A DNA stretch of 64,000 nucleotides from Aedoeadaptatus coli (GTDB taxonomy: Bacteria; Bacillota; Clostridia; Tissierellales; Peptoniphilaceae). Below, one piece after another: positions 1 to 8,060 of this stretch (positions are counted from its first letter, which is position 1; each line of letters begins with the position of its first letter). A program made the position numbers and the translations under genes. A model generated the notes under the pieces. The model was given only the letters and a program-made list of their open reading frames with translations, did not search any database and was not told the origin of the DNA. The stretch covers positions 62,001-126,000 of the forward strand of contig NZ_OPYI01000002.1 of assembly GCF_900343085.1 (NCBI RefSeq), in the 5' to 3' direction.

Positions 1-253
1 CCATGCCATTAGTGATATCGGGATCGTCGCCGCTGTCTTTGATCACGCTGTAAGTGGCTGTGCTGTCGCTTCGCATCTGCTCGTAGACGTCGATGGCGAG
101 CACGTCCCCCGCAGGCACCTTTACCTCGACAAGATGGATCGTCTCCCTATTCTCAAGAGCCTCGATGGCCGCCTTTGCCGCCGCCACCACGCAGGTCCCG
201 GTGGTGAAGCCCAATCGCATGTGCTTCCCGTCCACGACGGTGGTCTTTTTCAT
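1..253 (-). CDS. cbiD: Cobalt-precorrin-5B C1-methyltransferase CbiD, N-terminal part (cut by window edge)
   Basis: Only the first 84 codons are in the window; the 3' end lies beyond base 1. The translation starts MKKTTVVDGKHMRLGFTTGT and later has KDSGDDPDIT. RLGFTTGTC and the GDDPD segment are the N-terminal hallmarks of CbiD, which methylates C1 of the corrin ring in the anaerobic, cobalt-early B12 pathway in the cytosol. The ATG at 253-251 overlaps the cbiC stop by four bases (ATGA), so the two are translationally coupled. It is the last visible gene of the cobalamin operon. Family assignment is firm; nothing can be said of the C-terminal part. Confidence 0.9.
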   Translation of the reverse strand, partial: MKKTTVVDGKHMRLGFTTGTCVVAAAKAAIEALENRETIHLVEVKVPAGDVLAIDVYEQMRSDSTATYSVIKDSGDDPDITNGM

Positions 254-870
254 CGCCTGAACTCCTCGTACAGAAGGGCGTTAAAAATCGACGCCGCCAC
301 ATTGCTGCCGCCCTTGGTGCCCACGGTGCGAATGTAGGGCACGGGGTATTCCGCCACCTTTTCCTTGGACTCCGCTGCGCCGACAAAGCCCACGGGAACG
401 GCGATAATAAACTTCGGATCCGCCTTCTTTTCGTCCACGAGTTCCAAAAGGCGGAACAGGGCCGTAGGGGCGTTGCCGATAATGTATCCCTCGCATCCCC
501 GCTTTACGGCTTCTTCCATTGCCACGATGGAGCGGGTGGTCTTTCGCTCGGCGGCGATCTTCGCCACTTCTTCATCGGAGATCAGGGTGATGAGTTCCAC
601 CCCCGAAGCCGCCAGGGCCTTTTTGTTGATCCCCGCCCGCACCATGTTCGTGTCCGTGTACACCTTGCCGCCGCTTTTCACCACGGCCCGGGCCGCCGCC
701 ATAAAATCCTCGTGAATGTCGATAATGTGGCGGTACTCCACGTCGCCGGTGGTGTGGATCATGCGGCGCACCACGGGCAGCTCCTCTGCCTTAAAATCCA
801 CGTCGTGTAAATATTCGTCGATGATGTCCATGGAGGTGTTTTCAATGGCCATGGGCTTTTTTTCATACAT
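250..870 (-). CDS. cbiC: Cobalt-precorrin-8 methylmutase CbiC
   Basis: A 206-residue protein of the CbiC/CobH family. It moves a methyl group from C11 to C12, turning cobalt-precorrin-8 into cobyrinate. Family segments include RRMIHTTGDVEY near residue 35-46 with the histidine expected in the active site, VYTDTNMVRAGI, and VPVGFVGAAESKE toward the end. A frame extends 20 codons further upstream, but the ATG at 870 has a GGAG Shine-Dalgarno about 8 bases before it and its length fits the family, so this start is chosen. The 5' end overlaps the cobD stop by 8 bases and the 3' end overlaps cbiD, which fits one polycistronic unit. Confidence 0.93.
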   Translation of the reverse strand: MYEKKPMAIENTSMDIIDEYLHDVDFKAEELPVVRRMIHTTGDVEYRHIIDIHEDFMAAARAVVKSGGKVYTDTNMVRAGINKKALAASGVELITLISDEEVAKIAAERKTTRSIVAMEEAVKRGCEGYIIGNAPTALFRLLELVDEKKADPKFIIAVPVGFVGAAESKEKVAEYPVPYIRTVGTKGGSNVAASIFNALLYEEFRR

Positions 871-1915
871 TGGGCCGGCTCCTTTCAAATTGTGTCCACA
901 GTTCTCGAAACCGCGCGTTTTCTTTTTCACCGCGAACGGCCATGCGGAAATAATGATCTTTTAAGGGCGCTTCCGAAAAAGTTCTGAGCAAAATGCCTTC
1001 TCTTAGAAAGAAATCGAAACAGGCCTCCACATCGCCACTTTTTAGGCGAATCAAAAGAAAATTCGCCTCCCCGAGCAGTGCCTCGGCGATTTCCGATTCT
1101 TTAAAGAGCGCCAGAAGCTTCTCACGCTCCGCCGCGATAAATTCACGGGACTTCGCCATGTACTCGTCGCAATCCTTTAAGCGCAGGCCGCAGGCTTCCG
1201 CCACGGCGTTCACTGACCAGGGCAATTGCCGCGCTAAAAAGCGGTCCCGAAGTCCGTCGTTCATCACCGCCCAGCCCAGGCGCAATCCGGGAAGGGCGTG
1301 GCTCTTTGTGGCGGCCCGCACGGTGATCTGTTTCGGGCGATATAGCCCCGCCTTCTGCCCTTCTTCCCCACCCTTTACAAAGGGCAGAAAGGTCTCATCG
1401 GCAAGCAAGTACCCGTCGTGGGCGACGACCGCTCCGTAAATTTCCGCCACTTCATCGCCGGAGAGGGTATAGCCCGTGGGATTGTGGGGATTGGTAATGA
1501 TCGTGAGGGCCCCTTCAGGCATGTGGGCGATGAAATCATCGACATTCAGCCGAAAGGGCCGGCTCATGGGATAGGTGGTGATTTCTTTCTTCAGATCCTT
1601 TGCGATGCTTTCGTATTCGCCGAAGGCCGGCGTGGGCAAATAGATTTTGTCGAAGAGAGAAATGCAGATGGCGATGATTTCCATGGCGCCGTTTCCCACG
1701 ACGAGGTGATCCGCCTCCACGCCCATCCAATCGCCTAATGCCCGGCGCAGATCCCGGTAGAAGCGATCCGGATAGCGATGAGCGCCTTCGAGCCCACGGG
1801 CCATGGCTTCCTTTAAAACTTCAGGCACGCCAAGGGGATTGATATTGGCGCTGAAATCCGCTAGAGGATGCGCACTCTTCCCTTGGTATGTTTTTGTATC
1901 GCCGCCATGTTCCAA
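863..1915 (-). CDS. cobD: Threonine-phosphate decarboxylase CobD (PLP aminotransferase fold)
   Basis: A 350-residue fold-type I PLP enzyme. It starts MEHGGD like CobD proteins. It has NPHNPTG at 142-148, an aspartate near 173 (LADETF), and the Schiff-base lysine K204 in ATKSHALPGLRLGW. CobD decarboxylates L-threonine phosphate to (R)-1-aminopropan-2-ol phosphate, the nucleotide-loop linker of cobalamin. CbiB, which uses this product, is in the same operon. The related histidinol-phosphate aminotransferase HisC is the main alternative, but the MEHGGD start and the cbi context favour CobD. The first 55 bases overlap the end of cbiL in another frame, an unusually long but credible overlap because both termini match their families. 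Confidence 0.88.
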   Translation of the reverse strand: MEHGGDTKTYQGKSAHPLADFSANINPLGVPEVLKEAMARGLEGAHRYPDRFYRDLRRALGDWMGVEADHLVVGNGAMEIIAICISLFDKIYLPTPAFGEYESIAKDLKKEITTYPMSRPFRLNVDDFIAHMPEGALTIITNPHNPTGYTLSGDEVAEIYGAVVAHDGYLLADETFLPFVKGGEEGQKAGLYRPKQITVRAATKSHALPGLRLGWAVMNDGLRDRFLARQLPWSVNAVAEACGLRLKDCDEYMAKSREFIAAEREKLLALFKESEIAEALLGEANFLLIRLKSGDVEACFDFFLREGILLRTFSEAPLKDHYFRMAVRGEKENARFRELWTQFERSRPNV

Positions 1916-2562
1916 GGCCGTCTCCTTCCGATCATCAAGCTCATGTACTGCTTCCGCCCGGCGAAGTTCGCGGGATCCGCCGAGGCTACCCAGCGCTCCG
2001 TCTCAATTTCCTCGAGGTAGAGCAGGTGATATCCCGCCGCCTGCAAACGTGCTGCGCTTTCCTCCGCCCGCGTGGTCTTTAAAAGGGCGATGGTGTCCAT
2101 CGGAGGAATGGCCTTGTCTAAATGATCCGTTAATAGAAAGGATTCGCCCTTTTTCGTCAGGCTTTCCACCACGCCGTTGATCCCCGCGAGAAAGGCGGGG
2201 ATGCCGGGCACCAGTTCCGTTTCGAAATCCGTCCCATCACCGGCCGCCAACACTTCGATCAAGGTCGCGTAAATGGTGCCGTCGCCCAGGGTCAGGAGGC
2301 AGGACAGTTCCCCTTCCTTCGTCGCATCGTCGATTTCGTCAAAGGCTTTTTTGTAGTGGGCGGCCGTGACTTCGGTCATGGGGAAATCGAGAAAGACCAC
2401 CTTCTCGTCGTCCACAAACTCTTTCACTGTGTCGTAGGCCCGGGATTTGCCCCTGTTCAAGGGAATGAAAATGTGATCCGCCTGCTCTAAATAGCGCAGG
2501 GCGCGCAGTGTCAGAAGATCCGCCGCGCCGGGACCCACGCCGATGCCCACTAATTTCCGCAT
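1861..2562 (-). CDS. cbiL: Cobalt-precorrin-2 C20-methyltransferase CbiL
   Basis: A 233-residue SAM-dependent tetrapyrrole methylase. The N terminus has the GIGVGPGAADLLTL signature (residues 6-19), and LTLGDGTIYATLIE, the second methylase motif, lies in the middle. The C20 (CbiL/CobI) subclass is favoured by the segment after GVGPG and by FLLTDHLDKAIPPMD. The ATG at 2562 is preceded by GGAG, whereas the open frame runs 20 codons further without a better site. It overlaps the 3' end of cbiK by 13 bases. In the operon it acts just after cobalt insertion by CbiK. Confidence 0.9.
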   Translation of the reverse strand: MRKLVGIGVGPGAADLLTLRALRYLEQADHIFIPLNRGKSRAYDTVKEFVDDEKVVFLDFPMTEVTAAHYKKAFDEIDDATKEGELSCLLTLGDGTIYATLIEVLAAGDGTDFETELVPGIPAFLAGINGVVESLTKKGESFLLTDHLDKAIPPMDTIALLKTTRAEESAARLQAAGYHLLYLEEIETERWVASADPANFAGRKQYMSLMIGRRRPWNMAAIQKHTKGRVRIL

Positions 2563-3305
2563 GGCTTTTTCTCCAGATAGGCGCGAAGTTTTTCTATATA
2601 CACGGCCCGCACGAAATCCCAACTGCCCATGCCGCCGGCCACCTGCGTAACGTTAATTCCCGCGGCTTCGAAGCGCGTCTTTACGGAATCGTCGTCGCCG
2701 AAAATATCGTTTTTCGCATGATCCCCGGCGAGGAGCAAGAGGGGCGCCAGTTGCACCGAATTAAAGCCCTTCTCTTTCATGTAGGCCAGAGGCACCCGGT
2801 CGTCGACGGATCCTTCGATGGTGCAGACCCGGTGGGGAAGATTTTTTTCTTCAAACAGGTGGTTCAATTCGTCGTAGTATTTATCCGCCGAAGTGGGGCT
2901 GCCGTGGCCGACGAAAACCGTGGGCGCCTCGAACCTGTGGCCCACTTCGTCCACAAAGCGCAACAAATCTTTTTCGTCGTGAAAGAGGGCTTCTCCCACC
3001 TTCACGCCGCGGCTTTTTAATCGCGCAAGCTTTTCATATTCAACGCCTTCGACAATGTGGAGGGGCTGTATAAAAATCTCTTCCGCCTTAAATCCTTCTT
3101 TTAAAAAGCTTTCCACGGCTTCCACTTCGTTTTCGTAGCGAATGCCCGTCTTTTTTTCGTAGCGGTTTATGACCATGCGGGAAGTAAAGGCCACCCGCAC
3201 GGGCACCTCGACCAACGCTTTTAAGTCTCGAACCACGGGATCTAAATCCCGGCGAAGGGCGTCTTCGTGGGTGGAGCCGAAGGTGGCGATAATCAATGCT
3301 TTCAT
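2550..3305 (-). CDS. cbiK: Anaerobic sirohydrochlorin cobaltochelatase CbiK
   Basis: A 251-residue class II chelatase that inserts Co2+ into sirohydrochlorin without ATP, the entry step of the anaerobic B12 branch. The start MKALIIATFGSTHEDA, the IQPLHIVEGVEY segment (metal-binding histidine near residue 80-90) and VFVGHGSP in the second half are typical. The ATG at 3305 has a GGAGAG site 4-5 bases upstream, so the 22-codon upstream extension is rejected. No signal peptide is seen, so it is probably cytoplasmic, unlike some periplasmic or exported CbiK forms. It lies 8 bases after cbiB. Confidence 0.93.
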   Translation of the reverse strand: MKALIIATFGSTHEDALRRDLDPVVRDLKALVEVPVRVAFTSRMVINRYEKKTGIRYENEVEAVESFLKEGFKAEEIFIQPLHIVEGVEYEKLARLKSRGVKVGEALFHDEKDLLRFVDEVGHRFEAPTVFVGHGSPTSADKYYDELNHLFEEKNLPHRVCTIEGSVDDRVPLAYMKEKGFNSVQLAPLLLLAGDHAKNDIFGDDDSVKTRFEAAGINVTQVAGGMGSWDFVRAVYIEKLRAYLEKKPCGN

Positions 3306-3313
3306 ATTCTCTC

Positions 3314-4231
3314 CTAAATCCAAAAATAAATCGCGGCGTAGATAAGCAGGTACAATAGCGTGCTGCGCCACATAAGATTCGTGGCACCGTCGATGGCGGA
3401 AGGGCCCACGGGATGAATGGCCCGCCCGATGGTGGGCTTATACACGTACTCGCCGAAGTAATCGTGGCCGCCGCCGAGCTCGATCCCCAAGACTCCGGCC
3501 GCCGCCGCTTCGCACCAGCCCGCGTTGGGGCTCAGGTGGGCGCCGTGAAATTCCTTTACCGTTAGAAAAGCCCGCTTCATAAGGGAGACGGAGCCTGCCG
3601 ATAAACACATAAGAAGGGCCGTGAGTCGGGCGGGGATTAAATTGGCAAGATCGTCCAGCTTCGCCGCTCCGTAGCCCGCCAACAGATACATATCGTTGCG
3701 GTAGCCCACCATGGAATCCATGGTGTTCACCATTTTATAGGCCATGGCGCCGGCGGGACCGAAGAGGGCGGCGTAAAACAGGGGCGCGATAATGCCGTCG
3801 GATGTGTTTTCCGCCACGGTCTCCACCGTGGCCTTCACGATCGCCTCTTCATCCAAAGACGCCGTGTCCCTTCCCACGATTCGCGACAACTGCTTCCTCC
3901 CCTTTTCCACGGACAGGGCCAAGGCCTTTTTCACGCCGTGAGCTTCCTCGTGCAGAGTCTTTGCCGCCAAGGCCGTGTAGAGAAGGTAGACGGATAGAGC
4001 GGTTTTCGCGGGCCCGCTGAAAAGGGCCAAGAGCCCGCGAATCAAAAGATACATCGCCGCCGTATTCACGAGGGCGCAGGCGATGCCCAAGGGCTTTTTC
4101 CACGCTTCCCGCGCCCTTAAAATTAATTTATATTCTGCTGCGATAATCTTTCCCATGCCTACCACGGGATGGGGCAGCCAATCCGGATCCGCAAAGAGAA
4201 AATCCAAGACAAATGCGATCAATAATTCCAT
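3314..4231 (-). CDS. cbiB: Adenosylcobinamide-phosphate synthase CbiB
   Basis: A 305-residue integral membrane protein that attaches aminopropanol phosphate to adenosylcobyric acid. The sequence begins with a hydrophobic helix followed by DPDWLPHPVVGMG, the CbiB hallmark. It also contains ETVAENTSDGIIAPLFY near residues 138-154, YKMVNTMDSMVGY, and a C-terminal hydrophobic stretch. About four to five membrane segments can be seen. As first gene of the cobalamin operon it faces pyc divergently across 145 bases. No B12-riboswitch B12 box was found in that gap, so the mode of control is not visible. Confidence 0.92.
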   Translation of the reverse strand: MELLIAFVLDFLFADPDWLPHPVVGMGKIIAAEYKLILRAREAWKKPLGIACALVNTAAMYLLIRGLLALFSGPAKTALSVYLLYTALAAKTLHEEAHGVKKALALSVEKGRKQLSRIVGRDTASLDEEAIVKATVETVAENTSDGIIAPLFYAALFGPAGAMAYKMVNTMDSMVGYRNDMYLLAGYGAAKLDDLANLIPARLTALLMCLSAGSVSLMKRAFLTVKEFHGAHLSPNAGWCEAAAAGVLGIELGGGHDYFGEYVYKPTIGRAIHPVGPSAIDGATNLMWRSTLLYLLIYAAIYFWI

Positions 4232-4318
4232 GGACCGTCCTTTCTGTTTTCAGTTTATCATGGCCGCCCATGCGAAACAATAGAGCGGAAAGAAGTCCCG
4301 TAAAATCCTGTTTCTTCA

Positions 4319-4348
4319 TTGGATTTCCCCGGACTAAAGCGGTATAAT
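4319..4348 (+). promoter_or_regulatory. Candidate promoter of pyc
   Basis: A perfect TATAAT at 4343-4348 lies 28 bases before the pyc ATG. The best -35 match is TTGGAT at 4319-4324 with an 18-bp spacer; this is weak, so the -35 assignment is uncertain. An AAGGAGG Shine-Dalgarno follows. Confidence 0.55.
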
Positions 4349-4376
4349 AGACCCATTAGTTACCAAGGAGGTCATT

Positions 4377-7300
4377 ATGGAGAAAAGAAAATTTAAGCGC
4401 ATTCTCGTCGCCAACCGCGGCGAAATCGCCATCCGTATTTTCCGAGCTTGTCGTGAACTCGGCATACGGTCCGTTGCTATATATTCAAAAGAAGATAGTC
4501 TTTCCCTGTTCCGCACAAAAGCCGACGAGTCTTACGAAATCGGCAAGGGCAAAAATCCCGTGGATGCCTATTTGGATATCGACGAAATCATTCATCTCGC
4601 CAAAAACAAAGGCGTCGACGCCATTCACCCGGGCTACGGCTTTTTAGCTGAAAACCCCGACTTCGCTCAAAAGTGCGAAGAAGCGGGCATCGCCTTTATC
4701 GGCCCGAGAGCGGAAACCATGCGTCAATTAGGGGACAAGATTTCCTCGAAAATCATCGCCAGAGAAGCCGGCGTACAAACCATTCCCGGCGTGGACGATG
4801 CCATTCATTCCGACGAAGAGGCCCTGAAATTTGCTGAAGAAGCGGGCTATCCCGTCATGATTAAGGCGGCAGCCGGCGGCGGCGGTCGCGGCATGCGCGT
4901 GGTCAACAGCAAGGAAGAGCTTTTGGATCAATTCCACTCCGCAAAGAGCGAAGCGAAAAAAGCCTTCGGCAACGACTCCATGTTTATCGAAAAATACCTG
5001 GATCGCCCGAAACACATCGAAGTTCAGGTTTTAGGCGACGTCTACGGCAATGTGGTTCACCTCTTTGAACGGGACTGCTCCATTCAACGGCGCCACCAAA
5101 AGGTCATCGAATTTACGCCGGCCTTCTCTATTCCCGATCAACTGCGCCAAGACATTTGCAACGACGCATTGAAGATCACGAAAAATCTGGGCTACCGCTC
5201 CGCCGGTACCGTTGAATTTCTCGTGGATAGCGCCGGCAACCACTACTTCATCGAGGTCAATCCCCGTATTCAAGTAGAACACACGGTGACCGAAATGGTC
5301 ACGGGCATCGACATTATTCAAGCCCAAATCCAAATCGCACAAGGCTACGCCCTTTCCGATGCGCCCATCGACATTCCGTCCCAAGAAAGCATCGAACGCC
5401 GCGGCTTCTCCATCCAATGCCGCGTCACCACCGAAGACCCGCTGAACAACTTTGCACCGGACACGGGACAAATCACTTTGTACCGCTCCTCCTCCGGCTT
5501 CGGCGTGCGCTTAGACGGCGGCAACGGCTTCCAAGGCGCCGTCATCAGCCCCTACTACGATTCCCTTTTGGTTAAGGTCATTACTCAAGGCCGCACCTGG
5601 GACGACACGGTCAATAAATCCATTCGTTCCCTTCGGGAATTAAAAGTCGGCGGCGTCAAAACCAATATCGGCTTCCTGCTCAATGTTTTGAACACGAAGG
5701 AATTCAGAGAAGGCACCTGCGACACGGGCTTTATCGCCGAACACCCGGAACTCTTCGACATCAACACGTCCACGGACAAAGAGCTCCGCGTCATGGAACA
5801 CATCGGAAACATCGTGGTCAACGAAAATTCCGACGCGAAAAAAACCTTCGACGTGCCGGTGGTTCCCCCTTACAAAGAAGAAAGCTACAAAGGCTCCAAA
5901 CAAATCTTCGACGAATTGGGCGCCAAGAAACTTTCCCAATGGATTTTGGATCAAGACCGCCTGCTCTTAACGGACACCACCATGCGAGACGCCCATCAAT
6001 CCTTAATGGCGACCCGCATGCGTACCATCGACCTTCTGAAAGTCGCCAAGTCCATGAACTACAACATCAGAGAAATCTTCAGTATGGAAATGTGGGGCGG
6101 AGCCACCTTCGACGTCGCCTATCGTTTCCTTCACGAAGATCCCTGGGAACGGCTGGATCTCTTACGAAACGCCATGCCAAATCTCCTGATGCAAATGTTG
6201 GTCCGCGGCAACAACACCGTCGGCTACAAAAACTACCCGGACAATGTGGTCAAGAAATTCATTAAGGAATCGGCAGAAGGCGGCATCGACCTGTTCCGCA
6301 TCTTCGACTCCCTGAACTGGATCGAAGGCATGCGCCTGGCCATTGAAGAAACCATCGCCAACGGCAAAATCGCCGAAGGGACCATGTGCTACACCGGCGA
6401 TATCCTGGACGAGAGCCGCGACAAGTACACCTTGGAATACTACGTGAAGCTTGCAAAACAATTGGAAGATGTAGGCTGCCACATTATCGGCATTAAGGAC
6501 ATGAGCGGCCTCTTGAAGCCCTACGCCGCCGGCAAATTGGTCCGCGCGCTGAAAAACGAAGTCTCCATCCCCATCCATCTCCACACTCACGACACCACCG
6601 GAAACGGCGTGGCCACCGTCTTAATGGCAGCCGAAGCCGGCGTGGACATTGCCGATACGGCCATTAACTCCATGAGCGGGCTCACCTCGCAACCGGCATT
6701 AAACTCCGTCGTGGCAGCGCTGGAAAACACCTCCAGAAGCACGGGCATCGATCTGGATGCCATCGACCGCATTTCCGCCTACTGGGCTGCCGTTCGCCCC
6801 GTTTACGAACAATTCGAATCGGATCTCAAGAGCGGTACCACGGAAATTTACAAATACGAAATTCCCGGCGGCCAATACTCCAACTTGAAACCCCAAGTCG
6901 AAAGCTTCGGCCTGGGCCACAAGTTCAAGGAAGTAAAGGAAATGTACAAAGACGTCAACCAAATGGTCGGCGACATCATCAAGGTCACGCCATCCTCGAA
7001 AATGGTCGGCGATATGTCCATCTTCATGGTTCAAAACGATTTGACCCCTGAAAATATTTACGAAAAAGGCGCCAATCTGGACTACCCGGATTCCGTCGTC
7101 ACCTACTTCAAGGGCATGATGGGCCAACCTTACGGCGGCTTCCCGGAAAAACTGCAAAAAATCGTCTTAAAAGACGAAAAGCCCATTACCGTTCGCCCGG
7201 GCAAACTTTTGGATCCCGAGGACTACGAAGCGGACAAGGCCCACTTAAAAGACATTATGGGCCGGGAACCCTCCGAGCGAGAAGTCACCAGCTACTCTCT

Positions 7301-7820
7301 CTACCCGAAGGTCTTTGACGAATACGCCAAAAACTTCAGCAAATACGATCAACTTTGGCGCATGGGCTCCGACATTTTCTTCCACGGCTTGCAAGAAGGC
7401 GAAACCGCCGAAGTGGCCGTCGGCGAAGGCAAGAAAATGATCGTCACCTTAGTCGAAGTGGGTCGCCTGAAAGAAGACGGTACCCGCACCGTCACCTTCG
7501 ATATTAACGGCTCCAGACGCAGCATCGACATTACAGACAACACCCGCCCCATGCCCACCACCGGCGGCAGCGGCGTCTTAATGGCCGATGACAGCAATCC
7601 CCTGGAAGTCGGCGCCTCCATCCCCGGCACCGTTGCGAAAATCAACGTTGCCGTAGGCGATAAAGTGAAGGAATCACAACCTCTTATGGTACTCGAAGCC
7701 ATGAAGATGGAAACCAATGTGATTTCGCCTCGCGACGGTGTCATCGCACACATTTTCGTTAAAGAAGGCGACGGCATCGAAAGCGGCCAACTTTTAATCG
7801 AACTCGAAGGCGAAGACTAA
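4377..7820 (+). CDS. pyc: Pyruvate carboxylase (single-chain, biotin-dependent)
   Basis: A full-length 1147-residue pyruvate carboxylase, making oxaloacetate from pyruvate, bicarbonate and ATP. Domains in order: biotin carboxylase/ATP-grasp (about 1-460; KRILVANRGEIAIR start, GGGGRGMRVV loop, EVNPRIQVEHT catalytic segment), carboxyltransferase of the HMGL/DRE-TIM type (about 525-800; LLLTDTTMRDAHQSL with metal ligands in HLHTHDTTGNG), the PYC/OadA linker domain, and a C-terminal biotinyl domain with LEAMKMETN, biotinylated at K1110. An AAGGAGG site precedes the ATG. It is the only large gene on the plus strand, is transcribed alone, and ends at a bidirectional terminator. The role is anaplerotic feeding of C4 acids beside PFOR. 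Confidence 0.97.
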   Translation: MEKRKFKRILVANRGEIAIRIFRACRELGIRSVAIYSKEDSLSLFRTKADESYEIGKGKNPVDAYLDIDEIIHLAKNKGVDAIHPGYGFLAENPDFAQKCEEAGIAFIGPRAETMRQLGDKISSKIIAREAGVQTIPGVDDAIHSDEEALKFAEEAGYPVMIKAAAGGGGRGMRVVNSKEELLDQFHSAKSEAKKAFGNDSMFIEKYLDRPKHIEVQVLGDVYGNVVHLFERDCSIQRRHQKVIEFTPAFSIPDQLRQDICNDALKITKNLGYRSAGTVEFLVDSAGNHYFIEVNPRIQVEHTVTEMVTGIDIIQAQIQIAQGYALSDAPIDIPSQESIERRGFSIQCRVTTEDPLNNFAPDTGQITLYRSSSGFGVRLDGGNGFQGAVISPYYDSLLVKVITQGRTWDDTVNKSIRSLRELKVGGVKTNIGFLLNVLNTKEFREGTCDTGFIAEHPELFDINTSTDKELRVMEHIGNIVVNENSDAKKTFDVPVVPPYKEESYKGSKQIFDELGAKKLSQWILDQDRLLLTDTTMRDAHQSLMATRMRTIDLLKVAKSMNYNIREIFSMEMWGGATFDVAYRFLHEDPWERLDLLRNAMPNLLMQMLVRGNNTVGYKNYPDNVVKKFIKESAEGGIDLFRIFDSLNWIEGMRLAIEETIANGKIAEGTMCYTGDILDESRDKYTLEYYVKLAKQLEDVGCHIIGIKDMSGLLKPYAAGKLVRALKNEVSIPIHLHTHDTTGNGVATVLMAAEAGVDIADTAINSMSGLTSQPALNSVVAALENTSRSTGIDLDAIDRISAYWAAVRPVYEQFESDLKSGTTEIYKYEIPGGQYSNLKPQVESFGLGHKFKEVKEMYKDVNQMVGDIIKVTPSSKMVGDMSIFMVQNDLTPENIYEKGANLDYPDSVVTYFKGMMGQPYGGFPEKLQKIVLKDEKPITVRPGKLLDPEDYEADKAHLKDIMGREPSEREVTSYSLYPKVFDEYAKNFSKYDQLWRMGSDIFFHGLQEGETAEVAVGEGKKMIVTLVEVGRLKEDGTRTVTFDINGSRRSIDITDNTRPMPTTGGSGVLMADDSNPLEVGASIPGTVAKINVAVGDKVKESQPLMVLEAMKMETNVISPRDGVIAHIFVKEGDGIESGQLLIELEGED

Positions 7821-7833
7821 ATCAATCCATTAT

Positions 7834-7866
7834 AAAAGCGACTGAGTTAGACTCGGTCGCTTTTTG
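7834..7866. terminator. Bidirectional intrinsic terminator between pyc and the 63-aa gene
   Basis: AAAAGCGACTGAG pairs with CTCGGTCGCTTTTT across a short loop; A-tract on one side and T-tract on the other allow use on both strands. It sits between the convergent ends of pyc (7820) and the minus-strand gene ending at 7869. Confidence 0.85.
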
Positions 7867-7868
7867 AT

Positions 7869-8060
7869 TTACTTCATTTCTTTGTACTTTTTATAAGATC
7901 GATAGCTGCTCGATAAGCCGATAACCAGCGCCACGACGGCGAAGAAAATATTCATGTTAACGTCGCGATTGAAAAAGAATTGTTTTACGAGAATATCGCC
8001 GGCGAGAATAGCCACAAATAACTGGATCAGCGCCAGTATTCCGAATTGATTTCGTCTCAT
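7869..8060 (-). CDS. Small two-helix membrane protein, unknown function
   Basis: A 63-residue protein with two hydrophobic helices (about 7-22 and 37-52), a short charged loop between them and a basic tail ending KKYKEMK. It is not recognised as a known family. Its ATG overlaps the stop of the sensor kinase upstream by four bases (ATGA), so it is co-translated with a two-component system, and a terminator follows directly. Position suggests an accessory of the kinase or of envelope stress sensing, but that is inference only. Confidence 0.6.
   Translation of the reverse strand: MRRNQFGILALIQLFVAILAGDILVKQFFFNRDVNMNIFFAVVALVIGLSSSYRSYKKYKEMK

Noticed and set aside
4232-4376. Possible cobalamin riboswitch upstream of cbiB
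   Set aside because: The 145-base gap is short for the class, contains the pyc promoter, and shows no B12-box-like conserved segment on the minus strand.
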